From the NCBI GenBank assembly GCA_014904845.1, contig MU119333.1, positions 1 through 64,000 on the forward strand: a DNA stretch of 64,000 nucleotides. Direction: 5' to 3'. Made by a program: the position numbers and the translations under genes. Source of the DNA: Acephala macrosclerotiorum. Taxonomy: Eukaryota; Ascomycota; Leotiomycetes; Helotiales; Mollisiaceae. Below, in pieces: positions 25,201-35,900 of this stretch. How positions within the stretch are numbered: the first letter of the stretch is position 1; the number at the start of each line of letters is the position of its first letter. The notes under the pieces were generated by a model. The model had not been told where the DNA came from, did no database searches, and was given only the letters and a program-made list of their open reading frames with translations.

Positions 25201-25390
25201 TCTGGAGATGGATATTCTGGTTCTGGCGATGTCTGTTTGGTGCAGGATGTTCGGATTGAGAAAATGGCGGATCTCGTCGGTGGGGACTTAGAGAAGCGGG
25301 GTACATGTCCTGGTCAAACAGGTTCTGTTCTTGAGGATGTCGGTCGCCTTTTCGATCTTGAGGGTGCGCTTGGAAGTTCGAGCCAGCCAT
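22289..25390 (-). CDS. Large low-complexity protein with two membrane segments
   Basis: This single-exon gene encodes 1033 residues. The first 220 residues are rich in Gln, Pro, His and Asn and include a run of Pro-Gln dipeptides. Two hydrophobic segments follow at about residues 257-281 (FPFLFFILFAIFITVAIVY) and 290-312 (GITFGAILLGWVVAILAARV). After a basic stretch comes a long disordered region, then a better ordered C-terminus (about 985-1033) with WPKAEKWERERWGEG and GVAEMRKRDGDGQWWVKV. That end looks like the constrained part. I do not recognise a named family. It is probably a membrane-anchored protein conserved in related ascomycetes; function is unknown. Confidence 0.75.
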   Translation of the reverse strand: MAGSNFQAHPQDRKGDRHPQEQNLFDQDMYPASLSPHRRDPPFSQSEHPAPNRHRQNQNIHLQKPNPPRQNPRSQDVQRAPPNSGSAAKQNFQDQNVRVSELQPPQQNHTAQVSTTTHLEEAKSSRHLRQDSAHRQWNSQYYGVPKTQGDGAQASRTAKSHPENHNLIDVREQNPQPSSQNHGDGSRQHHGPPQLQPPPQVSAALQHVPAAVLPQPQPQPQPQPQPQNRLEKQVRFHPSPSEHSYQSRHSTALWQATHIIFPFLFFILFAIFITVAIVYTLSLSLPLPSKFLEGIGITFGAILLGWVVAILAARVKQNAEEDQHVAERNARIEAGLGGVVASGALAGSEKELYAGKERKQKWSWGWSGWGGEKDKHASRFSVGSFGAGKHYSFFQSTIATWKTKWTRKKSRRKQKNLATKRGEAVAFDIENQDPNRRRKGERSFGVITERDLTAWLATTGNDGARLSQLSDVLGYVVPGGPSRSPITVSKFHEEVEDLYTTHLTPPLAVYAPHPRDQRPESPPIQDKIARSLTRKNKTPRLEGRFLADQASSNDGSSLGIPDRSFGISDRFRIPSVEERSSSINKTSMARTETVRMPSILVPKVVRLPPEERNLNVVGSQKAATEHDNGFQTPSPTAAFNTAGSERGVNHSKTARGPRPRYDPPPNTTAARNHALARATATSWPSPEDLAIETDIDTRQKINRLTQGYQTPTSVPSQNVAMITASNIKRGNKKKARKSEDQNETIDAAIHQVIASESRWSSSSDEEIVRIQGPEAVECETDTEPLNGKQRSARARSNALTTLEGFDPGFEHGTKIEIRDQGNPRPDSEFLPSSHLSPTHQITPTSKFWGENWTVILDEAASPKTFDEQFVEERINIENRQTESPPQSASRSELRYLLALNTRDISMEQEISEREGTGSSASSSGSVVTTIWDEHPGSNFMVHDSHSTAPSTRSISNSISASKHMLKTQTDTGENTRITPRKEEAKWPKAEKWERERWGEGVHDVVGMYGVAEMRKRDGDGQWWVKVNSNENRP
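24712..24752. repeat. TTGGGG-type hexamer repeat within coding sequence
   Basis: About six copies of GGTTGG/TTGGGG on the plus strand encode alternating Pro-Gln on the minus strand in the large membrane protein. The G-rich strand could form a quadruplex and resembles a telomere-like hexamer. Confidence 0.9.
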
Positions 25391-28100
25391 TTCTCGAGTG
25401 CTGAAGCTGGTTGTTTCGAGTTACCTTGTGAACACGCCAAACACTCGCAGCAAATGTGTAAACCTTGAAGAAGAACAATCATTGAGAGGGGAGGCATATT
25501 GACGAGTCCTCTTTCATCTTCGACCACTGTTTCAGGCCTCAACAATAGAAGATAGAAGATTGTTTTGCAGAAGGATGTCTCAGGCTAAACTTCCAGACCC
25601 ATTTTGTTCATTTCTGTTTCTCAACCCACGTTTTGGTCTCGCAATCTGCAAGAGCTTGGTTACATTGATAAGAGGTGCGACCAAGGCTCAAAGTGCGGCC
25701 CTCTAGTAAGAACAACGACGAAACTGCGACATGGGCCTTCCAATTTGCCTACCTCACGATCCATGGCCTAGAACAGCAGGCACGCCGGATATGAAGACAG
25801 TATGACTTTCAGAACTGCTTTCACCTGCCCAAATTCACCGTAACCATCCGACACAAAGCACTTGCCACCAGAATTTGCCTTGAGTTATAGCTCTTTCCGG
25901 AAACCTGACGAGATCTGGTCTGAGTATAAATATCAACTTGAGCAATCCTGTGACCACAAGAAGAGTCGAATGATGACCAGGATTACCGCGTATGTGTGAA
26001 GGATGCCTCCTTGGACAACTAAAAGATTATAAAGGAGAGCAGAAGTGTGCCCTTCCCTCATGAACAAACTGCTGCATATGGTCTCGTTCATTCCATGCGC
26101 ATCATTCGCTGTCAACACTCCCACTAATTCTCGCAACTAGACGGCAGCGATGGATTAGACTAGGATTATATTGCTCAACGGTAGCGGTTGACTTTTCGGC
26201 CGCGGAGACACCCATGAAAATGCGCGAAACACCCTCGACGACGAGGTTGTCGATGACTAGGAGGATATTGGGAAGATCGTAGGCATCGAGTACTTCGAGT
26301 TCAGCCACTATAAAGTCAAGTGAAGCCTTATATAACCCCGTGAGAACGACAATAAAGTCTCTCTCTACGCCCTGCAATTCACCTAGCAAACTAGCTATAA
26401 TGGCAGGAACGAAGCTTATATAACCGAGATAAGGCAACCCATCGCGCTTGCTACCTTATATAGAGGTTCCATCTTCTGCTTCGAGACAGGTGGCCGTCAC
26501 CACAACACTTGTCGAGATCCAGTTTTTGCTTGACTCCATGCCGTGTGTTCCCGTGCACTCTCTAAGAAACGGAATCACTGTCGCGAACCCGACCATAAAG
26601 GCATAATCGTTTTCAATAAATATTTACAGACAACTTTCAACTTTGACGTCTTTTGGTCCAATATCACTATCAGCTATTGTTAATTCGGGATAATAGTCAG
26701 GATTATTGATAGCAAGTTATGTGCATTAGACGAAACGAAACAGGACGTAACGAGAAACCACAGAATCGATCACTCAAAATTCAAGCGAGATAGCGAATAA
26801 AGTAAATTTCTACTAGTTTCAAATGTCACTAGGATCAATGAACCCTCAGACATTGTTCGTTCCAGGCCTTGTGCTTTATCATGAATATAATATCACAGAA
26901 ATAGACACACACACGTGCAGTCCCTCTTTTATACTCAATATTCATTTCAAGCTCCATTAAAAGGGAACCCCATCCTAGATTTAAGTTTGACTCGACATAT
27001 TCACTTCGCTAAAAAAAAAAAAAAAAAAAACTACAAGAAAGCTCATTACATCCTTCCTTGGAAGACTCAAATCTGAAGTCAAAAAAAAAAAAAGATGGGA
27101 GCACAGACAGCTGAGAAGGGCCTCTGATTGGGTGCTCTCATTTGCGACTGGGTCTGCCAAGAATGAGAGGCAGTTTGAGGCTCGGCGCAGCACGGCAAGC
27201 TAAAAATCTACTCCTCATTTCCCAGAAAGCTTTGAACCTTCCTCTCCTGCCTGTGCCTACACACCCGCCCACGCCCATTATGCCCACGCACAAGGACCTA
27301 CCCAAACCAGGCTTTTGGTTTTGGGGTGGTTCCTTTTATCCTCGTTTTTTTTGGCGTTGGTATTTTTTTTTCTTAATAAGAAAAAAAGACTTGAAAGCAC
27401 GTCCAAAGTACGTCCAGCAACTTTTTTTTTTCTTCAACCGGCCCGGAGTATCCCGAGAGCATTCCGAAAGACAAGGGCCCTTACAAAGCGTTCGGAATCT
27501 TCTCGGGTGGTTTTAACCCTTGTTCTTAACCCCTACAAGAGCATACGGAAGCTCATTTACCTCCTTCACGTAGTCTTAAACCCTTTATAAAAGTCATAAA
27601 ACCCTTGTAAAGGCTTAAAGTGGATATTTCAAGCTCTGTGGTTGGTTCTTCAAAAAGTCTGGAGTGAAAGTCCGGAACACTGCTTTCATAGGGTGAAACC
27701 TGGATGCGTGTAATGAACTTGAGTTTGAAAAGTGACAATTGTTAAATTCCGAAGTGTAATTTTGACAGCGAGAAGGTGATATAACGAAACAAGCCACGAC
27801 ATGAAAGCTTTGTCCAGAAGAGGATACGGTAGATGTCTAGAAGGTGTGTATGATGAATTTTTTGAGATTGTATGTTTTTATTGTGCTCTTGGCTCCCAAA
27901 TACTTGAAGCATAGACTGAATAGCAACACGCCTAAACTCTCCTCCCAAAGCGACGTGGTATATAACAAAGACATACTCATAATATCCATTCCAAGACCCC
28001 CGCATCCCTATTTCCCAGCTTCCGAAGGCCCAAGCAACCCTACACCTTTTACTTGAAACTCAAATACAATAAAAGAAATATTTTCATACAAGGATAATCC
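25391..28100. other. Long intergenic region with a possible ORF relic
   Basis: No intact gene is supported over 2.7 kb. On the minus strand, about 26600-26105 reads as one open stretch broken by a TAA near 26456. It contains GLPYLGYISFVPAIIASLLG and VLDAYDLPNILLVIDNLVV. Its codon use looks coding-like, but I cannot assign a family. Poly-A and poly-T runs occur near 27010-27030, 27080-27095, 27365 and 27420. The rest appears non-coding. Confidence 0.45.
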
Positions 28101-29814
28101 CTAAGTCATCTTGACATCAGGATTCCCATTCGTAAACCCATTCATAGGCGGTAGCTCGAGCGGAGGTTTCTCCATCGGCGTCTCATCCTCTCTCTCTCTT
28201 TCTCCCTCCCTCTCTGATCTCTTTGATCGACCTAGCCTCTCACACCACTCCTCCGCACTAACGATCGTTCCATCCAGCACCCCTGAAACCTGGGCCATCA
28301 TATCCAATCCCTCCTTAGCAAGAACCAATACCCTATTTGCACCCTCTGTGACATCCGTCTCACCATTCTTCTCCCCGTTACCGTTTCTCGAACTCGCTAG
28401 CCTGAATCGCTGAGGAAGACTCGTTAAGTGTCTTCTAACCAATATCCTCGCGTTCTCAGGTAATGCACCACCTGCATATTTTGAGACGATATCAACGACT
28501 TCTTTCAGGGTCTTCAGAACGTCTTTCTTCAATTCTACGATCTTGGCGTTGAGGGCTGAGTGATTGGCCTCACTTCTTACTACTAGTTGGTTTTCGGCTG
28601 AGCCTTCGATGGTTCCTTCGGCGTGGTTCTCTTGGTCATATTGTTCTAACACGCTTTTCAGAGCTTCGATTACTTTTCCGATGTGCTCGTTTGCCCAGCG
28701 GAGCCAGCCTAGACAGTATTTTAGGCTTCGGAGGGATTCTTCGCTCATTGCGACACTAAGCCCGCTGGTTGACAGGACGAGGCGCGATTGCCACGAGCTG
28801 CCGGGACTGGTGGGCTCTTCTTGAGTTTGGGTTGGTATTAGAGCTTGCTGCGCTTCATAGCTTGGACTTCGATGTTCGTCGTAAGCTGGGAGGCTTTCCA
28901 CTGTTGAGGCTTGACTTGGCCTTCGCTGGCGATGTTGTAGTTCTTGTCGGTGAACGGGGTACGGGTCATGCGACACGTTACGGTCCATGTCCATATCCTC
29001 GTTGTCAACTTTCCGTCTCTTATTTGAGCCTTCGTTACTCTCGAGATCTGATGGTGGGTGGTGACTCGGTCTTCGTCCTCCTAGGAACCAACGTACTCCC
29101 CCTTCAACACCCGTCATGCGATTTATTGAGCCTACTGTGTTGACAACTGGTGTGAACTTCCTCTCCACATACTCTGCTCCTGATTTGAATCGTGGACTGA
29201 AGTTCTTGGACGCTGAATATGCAGACAGAGATCCACCAATAGCAGTTCCAATTAGGGGGTGGGAAGTCGTGAGGAGGGACAATAGAGGTTCGGGATGCTG
29301 TGCATTTCCGGACTGGTAATTAGGAGAAGTAGTAGGTAACGTTCGGTTTTGCTGAGGAGGAGATCCGATAAAATCTACGAGTACTTAGTATGCGCTTTCA
29401 AGTTCACAACTATGACATACCAGCACGGAGATCACCCAGCGCTTCAGCCGCAAGCCTCACATCAGGATCATCAATCGACAACACACTTCCTCCACGCCTT
29501 CCCCTGCTATCTGGCGTATCCAAGTCCACAGTCTTGGGCGAGTCCATGCCGTACGACGACCCAGTCTTGGGTGACAGGGCCGAGGGACCAGGTTGGTAGT
29601 ACGCAGTTAGAGGATTCTGGGACGGCCAGACAAACGGGTGTTCTTCTTGCCGGTATCGTGGCTCTGCTGGAGCAGGCGGTAAGGGCGGTAATGTACGTTC
29701 ATGGCGAATGGGTGGTGGATCTGCGGTGGGTACAGAGGGAAAATTAAGAGACTGAGGGTCGTGAGATTGTGTGTAGGAGGGAGGCTCTTCTCGGAGCATG
29801 TGATCCTGCTCCAT
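28101..29814 (-). CDS. OPI1: Opi1-type transcriptional repressor of phospholipid genes
   Basis: Two exons on the minus strand (29814-29421 and 29374-28101) encode about 555 residues. The intron is GTATGT...TAG, joining DLRA to DFIGSPP. The Opi1 family pattern is evident: a Pro/Ser-rich N-terminus, HPLIGTAIGGSLSAYSASKN, SLPAYDEHRSPSYE and the conserved block LSVAMSEESLRSLKYCLGW, RWANEHIGKVIEALK, followed by a helical region. In yeast Opi1 senses phosphatidic acid at the ER and represses inositol/choline-regulated phospholipid genes by acting on Ino2/Ino4. Filamentous fungi keep the protein, though its exact targets are less certain. The acidic and basic C-terminal tail (SKRSEREGEREREDE) is low complexity. 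Confidence 0.9.
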
Positions 29815-31212
29815 GGTTGTCGCAAACGCCGATAAGGGTTGAAATCAACACAGTTTTTGAAGGAAAGTTTATTGTAGTCGAGTAGATTGGCGTATGAAAT
29901 TTGTGGTGTGATTGAATAGCATTTGTGGATGTTGTCGGCGCAAAAGTGGTTCGTCCTGGGATACGTTGACCAGCGGTCTACCAACTGCTTCAATGCGACT
30001 CCCGCGCTCCGCGTTCCAGATTTTGCTGGAGTGAACAGTGTGTGAACAAGTCTATAATGTAATGGAGGATCTTTCTTTAGATGTCACCGTCGCCCCGTAG
30101 TGTTTTGTGGTCGTCGTCGCATTCTCACATGTTTGTTATATGTTTGTTAGATCAGAAGAGTTGCCCGCGATGATCTCAAGCTCCTGTCTGCATGATCACA
30201 TGCCACTAAATTCGGCAAAGTGGCACTCACAAGCGATGGCCAAACGTGTTTGTGGAGACTGACACGTGCTGATTAAGGATATCGTGTGAATACGGGAATA
30301 CGAGGAAAAATATTGTGAATGTAAAAAATGTGGAAGACTCGTGTATATATTCAAGATAATATATGTATCTACATCTGTTGTAGCATGATAGGTTGTGAGG
30401 GAGGAGTTTAGTACATGATTCGAAGATGGGATGAACCACTTCTCGTTGGTATGAAGTACAACTCCAATGTCTCTTGGACTTGTACATTGCTACTCTAGTC
30501 AAAAACGTTGCTCAAGGTCTTGACCTGTTGATATAAATGGTGAGAGACTGAGATGGAAGTCTTCAGGACTAGATATAATACTAGTGCGGCCGTGGAGTGT
30601 TAGATAAAAAATCCTGCCTATAAACCGACGGCAGTCCAGAGTTTTCAGATCTTCAGAGCATGTACCAACGTCCACTCAAGTCAGCAAGACCTCGACTCGA
30701 TCATGTACCGGAAATAATATCCTCGTCTTCGTTTGTATGGTTCCTCTGACGCCGCCCAAGCAATCTGTCGTTCTTTCAAACAATGCTCGGCCAGCTCTTA
30801 TGGTACCTCATTCTCGGTCTCCGCGCCGCGAAATCGCTAACTTCATCAATGGGAGGCAAGATTGGCACTGACAGAAAGCCAGGCCGGTTGTGCTTATATG
30901 TTGAGCTGCACTGTCTAAAAGGGCGCGTTGTAGAAAAGAAGAGAGAATTTCGCAGGCGAAGATTTTGATATGTACGAGTTTTGGGGGCTAGCCGGAAGTG
31001 TGTTAGTGCAAAGCTTAACCCAAGCGAGACAAGGCCACTAAGGCCAGCGGTGGAAGCTCAAGAATAACATCAACGTGGGGTTAAGGCAACGTCAATAAGT
31101 TGAGCGCTATTGAACCTACCCCCTCACGAATGCACCAAATTGACTGAGATACTCGACCTAGCCAGTTTGGCTCTCTAGCCATCACCCCGCGACCTCTATC
31201 TTGATCATCACA
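29815..31212. other. Divergent intergenic region
   Basis: This gap separates the starts of the Opi1 gene (minus) and the AP-1 mu gene (plus), so it must hold both promoters. No frame within it shows a recognisable domain. Confidence 0.5.
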
Positions 31213-32702
31213 ATGGCGTCAGCTGTATTCTTCCTCGACCTCAAGGGCAAGGTAGGTCTCCTGAAGCCACCAAGGCCATAACAGCTCTGACAATAGTTCG
31301 CAGACCCTTTTGGCCCGAAACTACAGAGGAGATATACCGATGTCAGCGGTGGAGAAGTTCCCAGTATTGCTGAGTGAAGCAGAAGAAGAAAGCTCCTCGG
31401 TCCCACCATGCTTCTCAGACGAAGGCATCAACGTATGCAACAGCGTATCCTGACCGAGGCCAATCTGACAATTATCAGTACCTCTATATCCGACACAATA
31501 ACCTTTACCTCCTCGCCCTTACGAAACGCAATACGAACGCCGCCGAGATCTTACTATTCCTCCATAAAATCGTCGAAGTGTTCACAGAGTATTTCAAAGA
31601 GCTGGAAGAAGAATCGATAAGAGACAACTTCGTCATCATCTACGAACTACTTGACGAAATGATGGACTTTGGCCATCCACAAACCACCGAATCCAAGATC
31701 CTACAAGAGTACATCACACAGGAATCACACAAACTGGAAATCCAAGCACGACCTCCCATCGCAGTCACAAACGCAGTATCATGGCGATCCGAGGGTATCA
31801 GATACAGAAAGAACGAAGTCTTCCTGGACGTTATCGAGTCCTTGAACCTGCTTGTCTCCTCGAACGGCAATGTTCTACGATCAGAAATCTTGGGCGCCAT
31901 CAAGATGAAGTGCTACCTATCCGGCATGCCAGAATTACGATTAGGATTGAACGACAAAGTCATGTTCGAGACAACCGGACGAGCAACACGAGGGAAGGCC
32001 ATCGAGATGGAGGATGTGAAGTTTCATCAATGCGTGCGGTTATCACGATTCGAGAACGACAGAACGATTTCCTTCATTCCTCCCGATGGAGAATTCGAGC
32101 TTATGTCCTACCGCCTGAACACAGCAGTCAAGCCATTGATCTGGGTCGAGTGCATCGTCGAGTCACATTCTGGCAGTAGGATAGAATACATGCTGAAGGC
32201 GAAGGCGCAGTTCAAGCGAAGGAGCACGGCAAATAATGTCGAGATCACAGTACCGGTCCCAGAAGATGCAGATTCGCCTAGATTCAGGACGAACATTGGT
32301 AGCGTGCACTATGCGCCAGAGAAGAGCGCTATTGTATGGAAGATCAAGCAATTCGGAGGCAACAAGGAGTTCTTGATGAGAGCGGAGCTTGGATTGCCAA
32401 GTGTCAAAGGAGACGACGAACATGGTGGAGGAATGACCGGTGGATTTGGTGGAAGTATGGGTGGTGTTGGAGGGAAGGGTGCCAAGAGACCCATCAGTGT
32501 AAAGTTCGAGATCCCATACTTCACGACTAGTGGTATCCAAGTTCGGTACCTCAAGATCATTGAGCCAAAGGTATGTCTCAATTCCTCGAATTCCTCTGAG
32601 ACATTCACTAACCTTTTCCAGCTTCAATACCCCTCCCTTCCATGGGTTCGATACATCACACAATCCGGCGACATCGCAGTCCGATTACCAGATGTCAGCT
32701 GA
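31213..32702 (+). CDS. APM1: AP-1 clathrin adaptor complex subunit mu
   Basis: Four exons (31213-31251, 31304-31432, 31479-32570, 32622-32702) encode about 446 residues. Near-universal mu-adaptin blocks are present: MASAVFFLDLKGK at the start, YFKELEEESIRDNFVIIYE, TNAVSWRSEGIRYRKNEVF, SGMPELRLGLNDKVMF, RLSRFENDRTISFIPPDG, FKRRSTANNVEI, ISVKFEIPYFTTSGIQVRYL and the C-terminal LPWVRYITQSGD. The N-terminal longin half assembles with beta and sigma subunits, and the C-terminal half binds YxxPhi sorting signals. AP-1 acts in clathrin-coated vesicle traffic between the trans-Golgi and endosomes. A Gly-rich insert (GGGMTGGFGGSMGG) near residue 385 is typical of filamentous fungi. The first two exons are short, as is common for this gene. 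Confidence 0.97.
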
Positions 32703-33883
32703 ACACAACCGCACTCTCGAGACCCAGAAAGCATCAAGAAGGAGCCCAAAAGCAGATACAGCACGCAAAGGATGAGGCCAAGGTATACGAATGGAGGTAG
32801 GCGTGCGGGGAAAATGCATTTGGGGCCCCAGCGTATGGAGTTATTAGAGCTTTCGTGTAGGTAGAGCTTCAAGGAAGCCGAGAGTACATACCAAGAAATT
32901 CGTTGATGATCTTGATTGATGTAGGTCCCATTCTCAGTGCAGTTATTGTTTGTTACGGGACCAGCACGATGTTGACCATTTCTGGTCATGTGCATTTGGC
33001 AAACATTGCCTAACTTCCTTTAATACCCGTGCTTCTTTTTTGCAAAGCCGCAATAAATCTACGCCCGGATCGTTTTTGAATATAAGGTATCCTAATCTCA
33101 ATTGCCGGCGTTCAATTGAATTTCAGGGCTGCGCAACTTGAAAGGTGCAAATAGAGGCAAGAGCGCCTCGCAATCTGTCCTAATCCTGATATTGACTTCC
33201 ACCTTCAACGCATGACAGCAATCTCAACTCATACATCATCGCAACAAATTCACCACCACAACTCCACCACAAAGTCCCAACTAAACCGAGACAACATCTT
33301 GACTCGCACAACTTCATCCTCATCAACGAGTTCGCGCAAAGGTCTGGTTGACATTCTACGAACTTCGGATAAAACCTCGGTCTTGATCTTGATCACCTCG
33401 ACTTCACCACACTTATTAGGGTAGTCACGTGTTTAATGTTATATATATCCTCATCTCACCGCTAGATAGGAAGACACATTATGAACACAGACTTTACACC
33501 CACACCATGGCCTTTGCCTGTGATAACACTACTGTACCATAAACTCAATTCCACGTCCACTAAAGCACCCAAAACATATACCATCTCAATGTCCACACCT
33601 CAGCAATACCTTCACCAACAAAGGCCCTTCCTCGTCACAGCGCGACTTGCGCGGAACTCCGGTTGACAATTAGCAAGGCAAACCGCAAACAGAATCTCGA
33701 TAGCAGGGCTTCTAGATCTTCTTCAGTCCCCATTCGCCTTTTTTGCGCCTTGAAAGTACCACCCCATCTAGTACACCTAAGATCTCATTTCCTCCACCAA
33801 CGCAACACCTTCATCGTCGCCATAGTCTTGTCACACTGCTGGAATTGCGCTTACATAACAACACCACGATATCCCTATTTGCG
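32703..33883. other. Intergenic
   Basis: The region has no supportable gene. The part from 33200 to 33880 is rich in CA/AC and polypyrimidine-like sequence, as in fungal promoters and leaders. Confidence 0.5.
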
Positions 33884-35179
33884 ATGGCTCTCAACTACTT
33901 GCACCCAAAGATGCTAGGCTTGGTTGTTACTAAAGTTTCGCCGGTGGTCAAAAGCCCCACAGAATTGGCCGCTGACTATGTCGCGCTTTTACCGGTTAGT
34001 TCGTACGAAGCCTCCTATGCTGGCTCAGAGCGCAATATCAAGGATGCGCTTTCGTTCTTCCCACTACAATCGTAAGTGCAAAAGCTCAGCATCGAACTTG
34101 GCAAAACATCAAGCCCAACGATAGGCTACGACTATAGCTACAATGAAGATCACGCTTTGTGGGCTGTCAATTGAGGCGACACTTCTTTCACAAACCGGAA
34201 TCTACCTTATAGATCTGAGGAATCGTGTAAACTTCGACTTCAACAATTACGATGGATGTCTAGAAAGCGTCGGAACAACCATGGGGATTTTGAGCGCTTC
34301 GGAGAACTCCCGTTTGAGCTACGGATCAATATCTAGAAACTCGCAGGCCAGAAACGACCACGTATCGTTGAAGTTCATCCTATCCACCTGAACATTGAGT
34401 GCTCCCTGCCAAGCGCCGACACAGGGTTGGTCCGATAGATACAGCGGTTCCATTACCCATTTCTGTTTCAAGACACTGCCTCCAACCTTAATGTCTATTT
34501 CTAGCGAGGCTCGCTCTACTGCTCTCAAGGTGTACAGACCAACGATCCAATCAGAAGCTTTCATCCCAGATACCATCTGCTTCGACAACAACATTGATAC
34601 TTTGTACCTCACTCAAGAAGCACTCGACACATGGACTAGTTCACGGGGCAGAACGTTTTATCTCTTCTCCCCGTTACTCCACTCCCGCGAGGAAATCTCA
34701 GAGACCGACGCTCCTTCAATTACGGCGCTGCGAGAGTAAACTATTTCCCTCCGAGAAGTCCAGCTAGCAGAGCATTCATGAATGTCCGTTCTCTAGGTAT
34801 CGATTTTCGCTGGTTCTTGCGCGTCACCTTTCGTTACGAGCTGGTCACGCGAAATGGCCAGTTAGGGCTTGATTCGTTCCCCATCGCGACGCTATTTTCG
34901 AGCCTGTTTTACCGTTCGGATCTAGAGGAGGTTGCTTTCATTCATGACAAGAGTGATAGGTATCAAGATCGGGAGAAATGGGGTAGGCCGGATGAACTTG
35001 AAGAGAAGCGTTGGCATGGAATCGATGAAGAGAGTCTGAGATTTTTGAGGAATGATGTTGGGCAGAACTTGCAGGTGGTGTTTGATCAGGTTGAGAGCAC
35101 TCTTCAGGGGATCTATCTAACTCGATACTCGAGAGTAGGAAAGGCGATACCAGTGGTGAAGACGATGATTTTGCCTTAG
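33884..35179 (+). pseudogene. 2EXR-type gene copy, inactivated
   Basis: This is a decayed upstream copy of the gene at 35901-37349. Aligned pieces follow the same order: MALNYLHPKM matches MVLNYTHPLM, GYDYSYNEDHALWAVN matches GYLWTKEEDNVLLAVN, FGELPFELRINI matches FKNLPIELRINI, RYSGSITHF matches HYSGSVTHF, NYGAARVNYFPPRSPASR matches NYGTNIELSFPPRTPAGR, and YSRVGKAIPVVKTM matches YSRVGREMPVVRTI. A TGA lies at 34172-34174. A TAG at 34334-34336 replaces the Trp of NIWKL. At least two frame changes occur, near 34420-34440 and 34715-34740. TGG-to-TAG is the change RIP makes at CpA on the other strand. Confidence 0.88.
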
Positions 35180-35900
35180 ATATCTTGAGATTTTTGGGAC
35201 ATCTAGGCAGATCGAGTGATAGAGACGTTGGTGCTTCTCGGGGTATCATGATAGATGAATTGGGGTTGGCACGTCTACTGGTTTACGTTGCATATCCATA
35301 GCGGCATCGTTGTCTCTGTGCCTCGAGGTCATTAAAACCAGATTCCTTCAGTTGAGGAAGTTGAGGATAGGTAGTCTAATTTCGTACCATTCAGCACTGA
35401 AAAGTCCTTACAACTGTACTCCAGGTCTAAATCGCTGATGATCCGTGATCTTTGACGGTATTCAATTGACCCCAACTCGTAAAATAACATAGTAATGTGT
35501 CAATTTGCTGCATGCTTCGATTTATGCAACATTGTATGCTTTATCATGCACTCAATGAGTAGCTATTTTAAAACGTTCGAGGTAGTGAAGTACAGGGTTA
35601 GGGGTCGTAACGGTAATGATAGGGATTAATTGTAGTAAAGAGCGAAACAATCGGAAGGAGGCGAGGTCTAGAAATTTTAGAATTGTACCTCAATCGATCG
35701 ATAGTCTATAACATTCCATCCTTTGAAGAAGTCCGTTTATTGTCTGACTCAGCGCCATGTCTGTAATAGAGGTGGTCTCGCGCGCCTCCTGGCAAAAAGA
35801 GAAAGGTCGCATGCAGCCTCGAACCTTCTTTCCTTCCCACTCTCTTCCTCACCATCAAATCCCCGACCCGATAACTCACCCTCCACAAAAGCCCGTAGGC
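35180..35900. other. Spacer between the tandem 2EXR copies
   Basis: No gene is seen. The paralogue comparison places the next start at 35901, so this is the promoter of the intact copy. Confidence 0.5.

Noticed and set aside
35757..35900. Upstream in-frame start for the 2EXR gene
   Set aside because: The tandem copy begins at the position equal to 35901 and the extra 48 codons have no counterpart.
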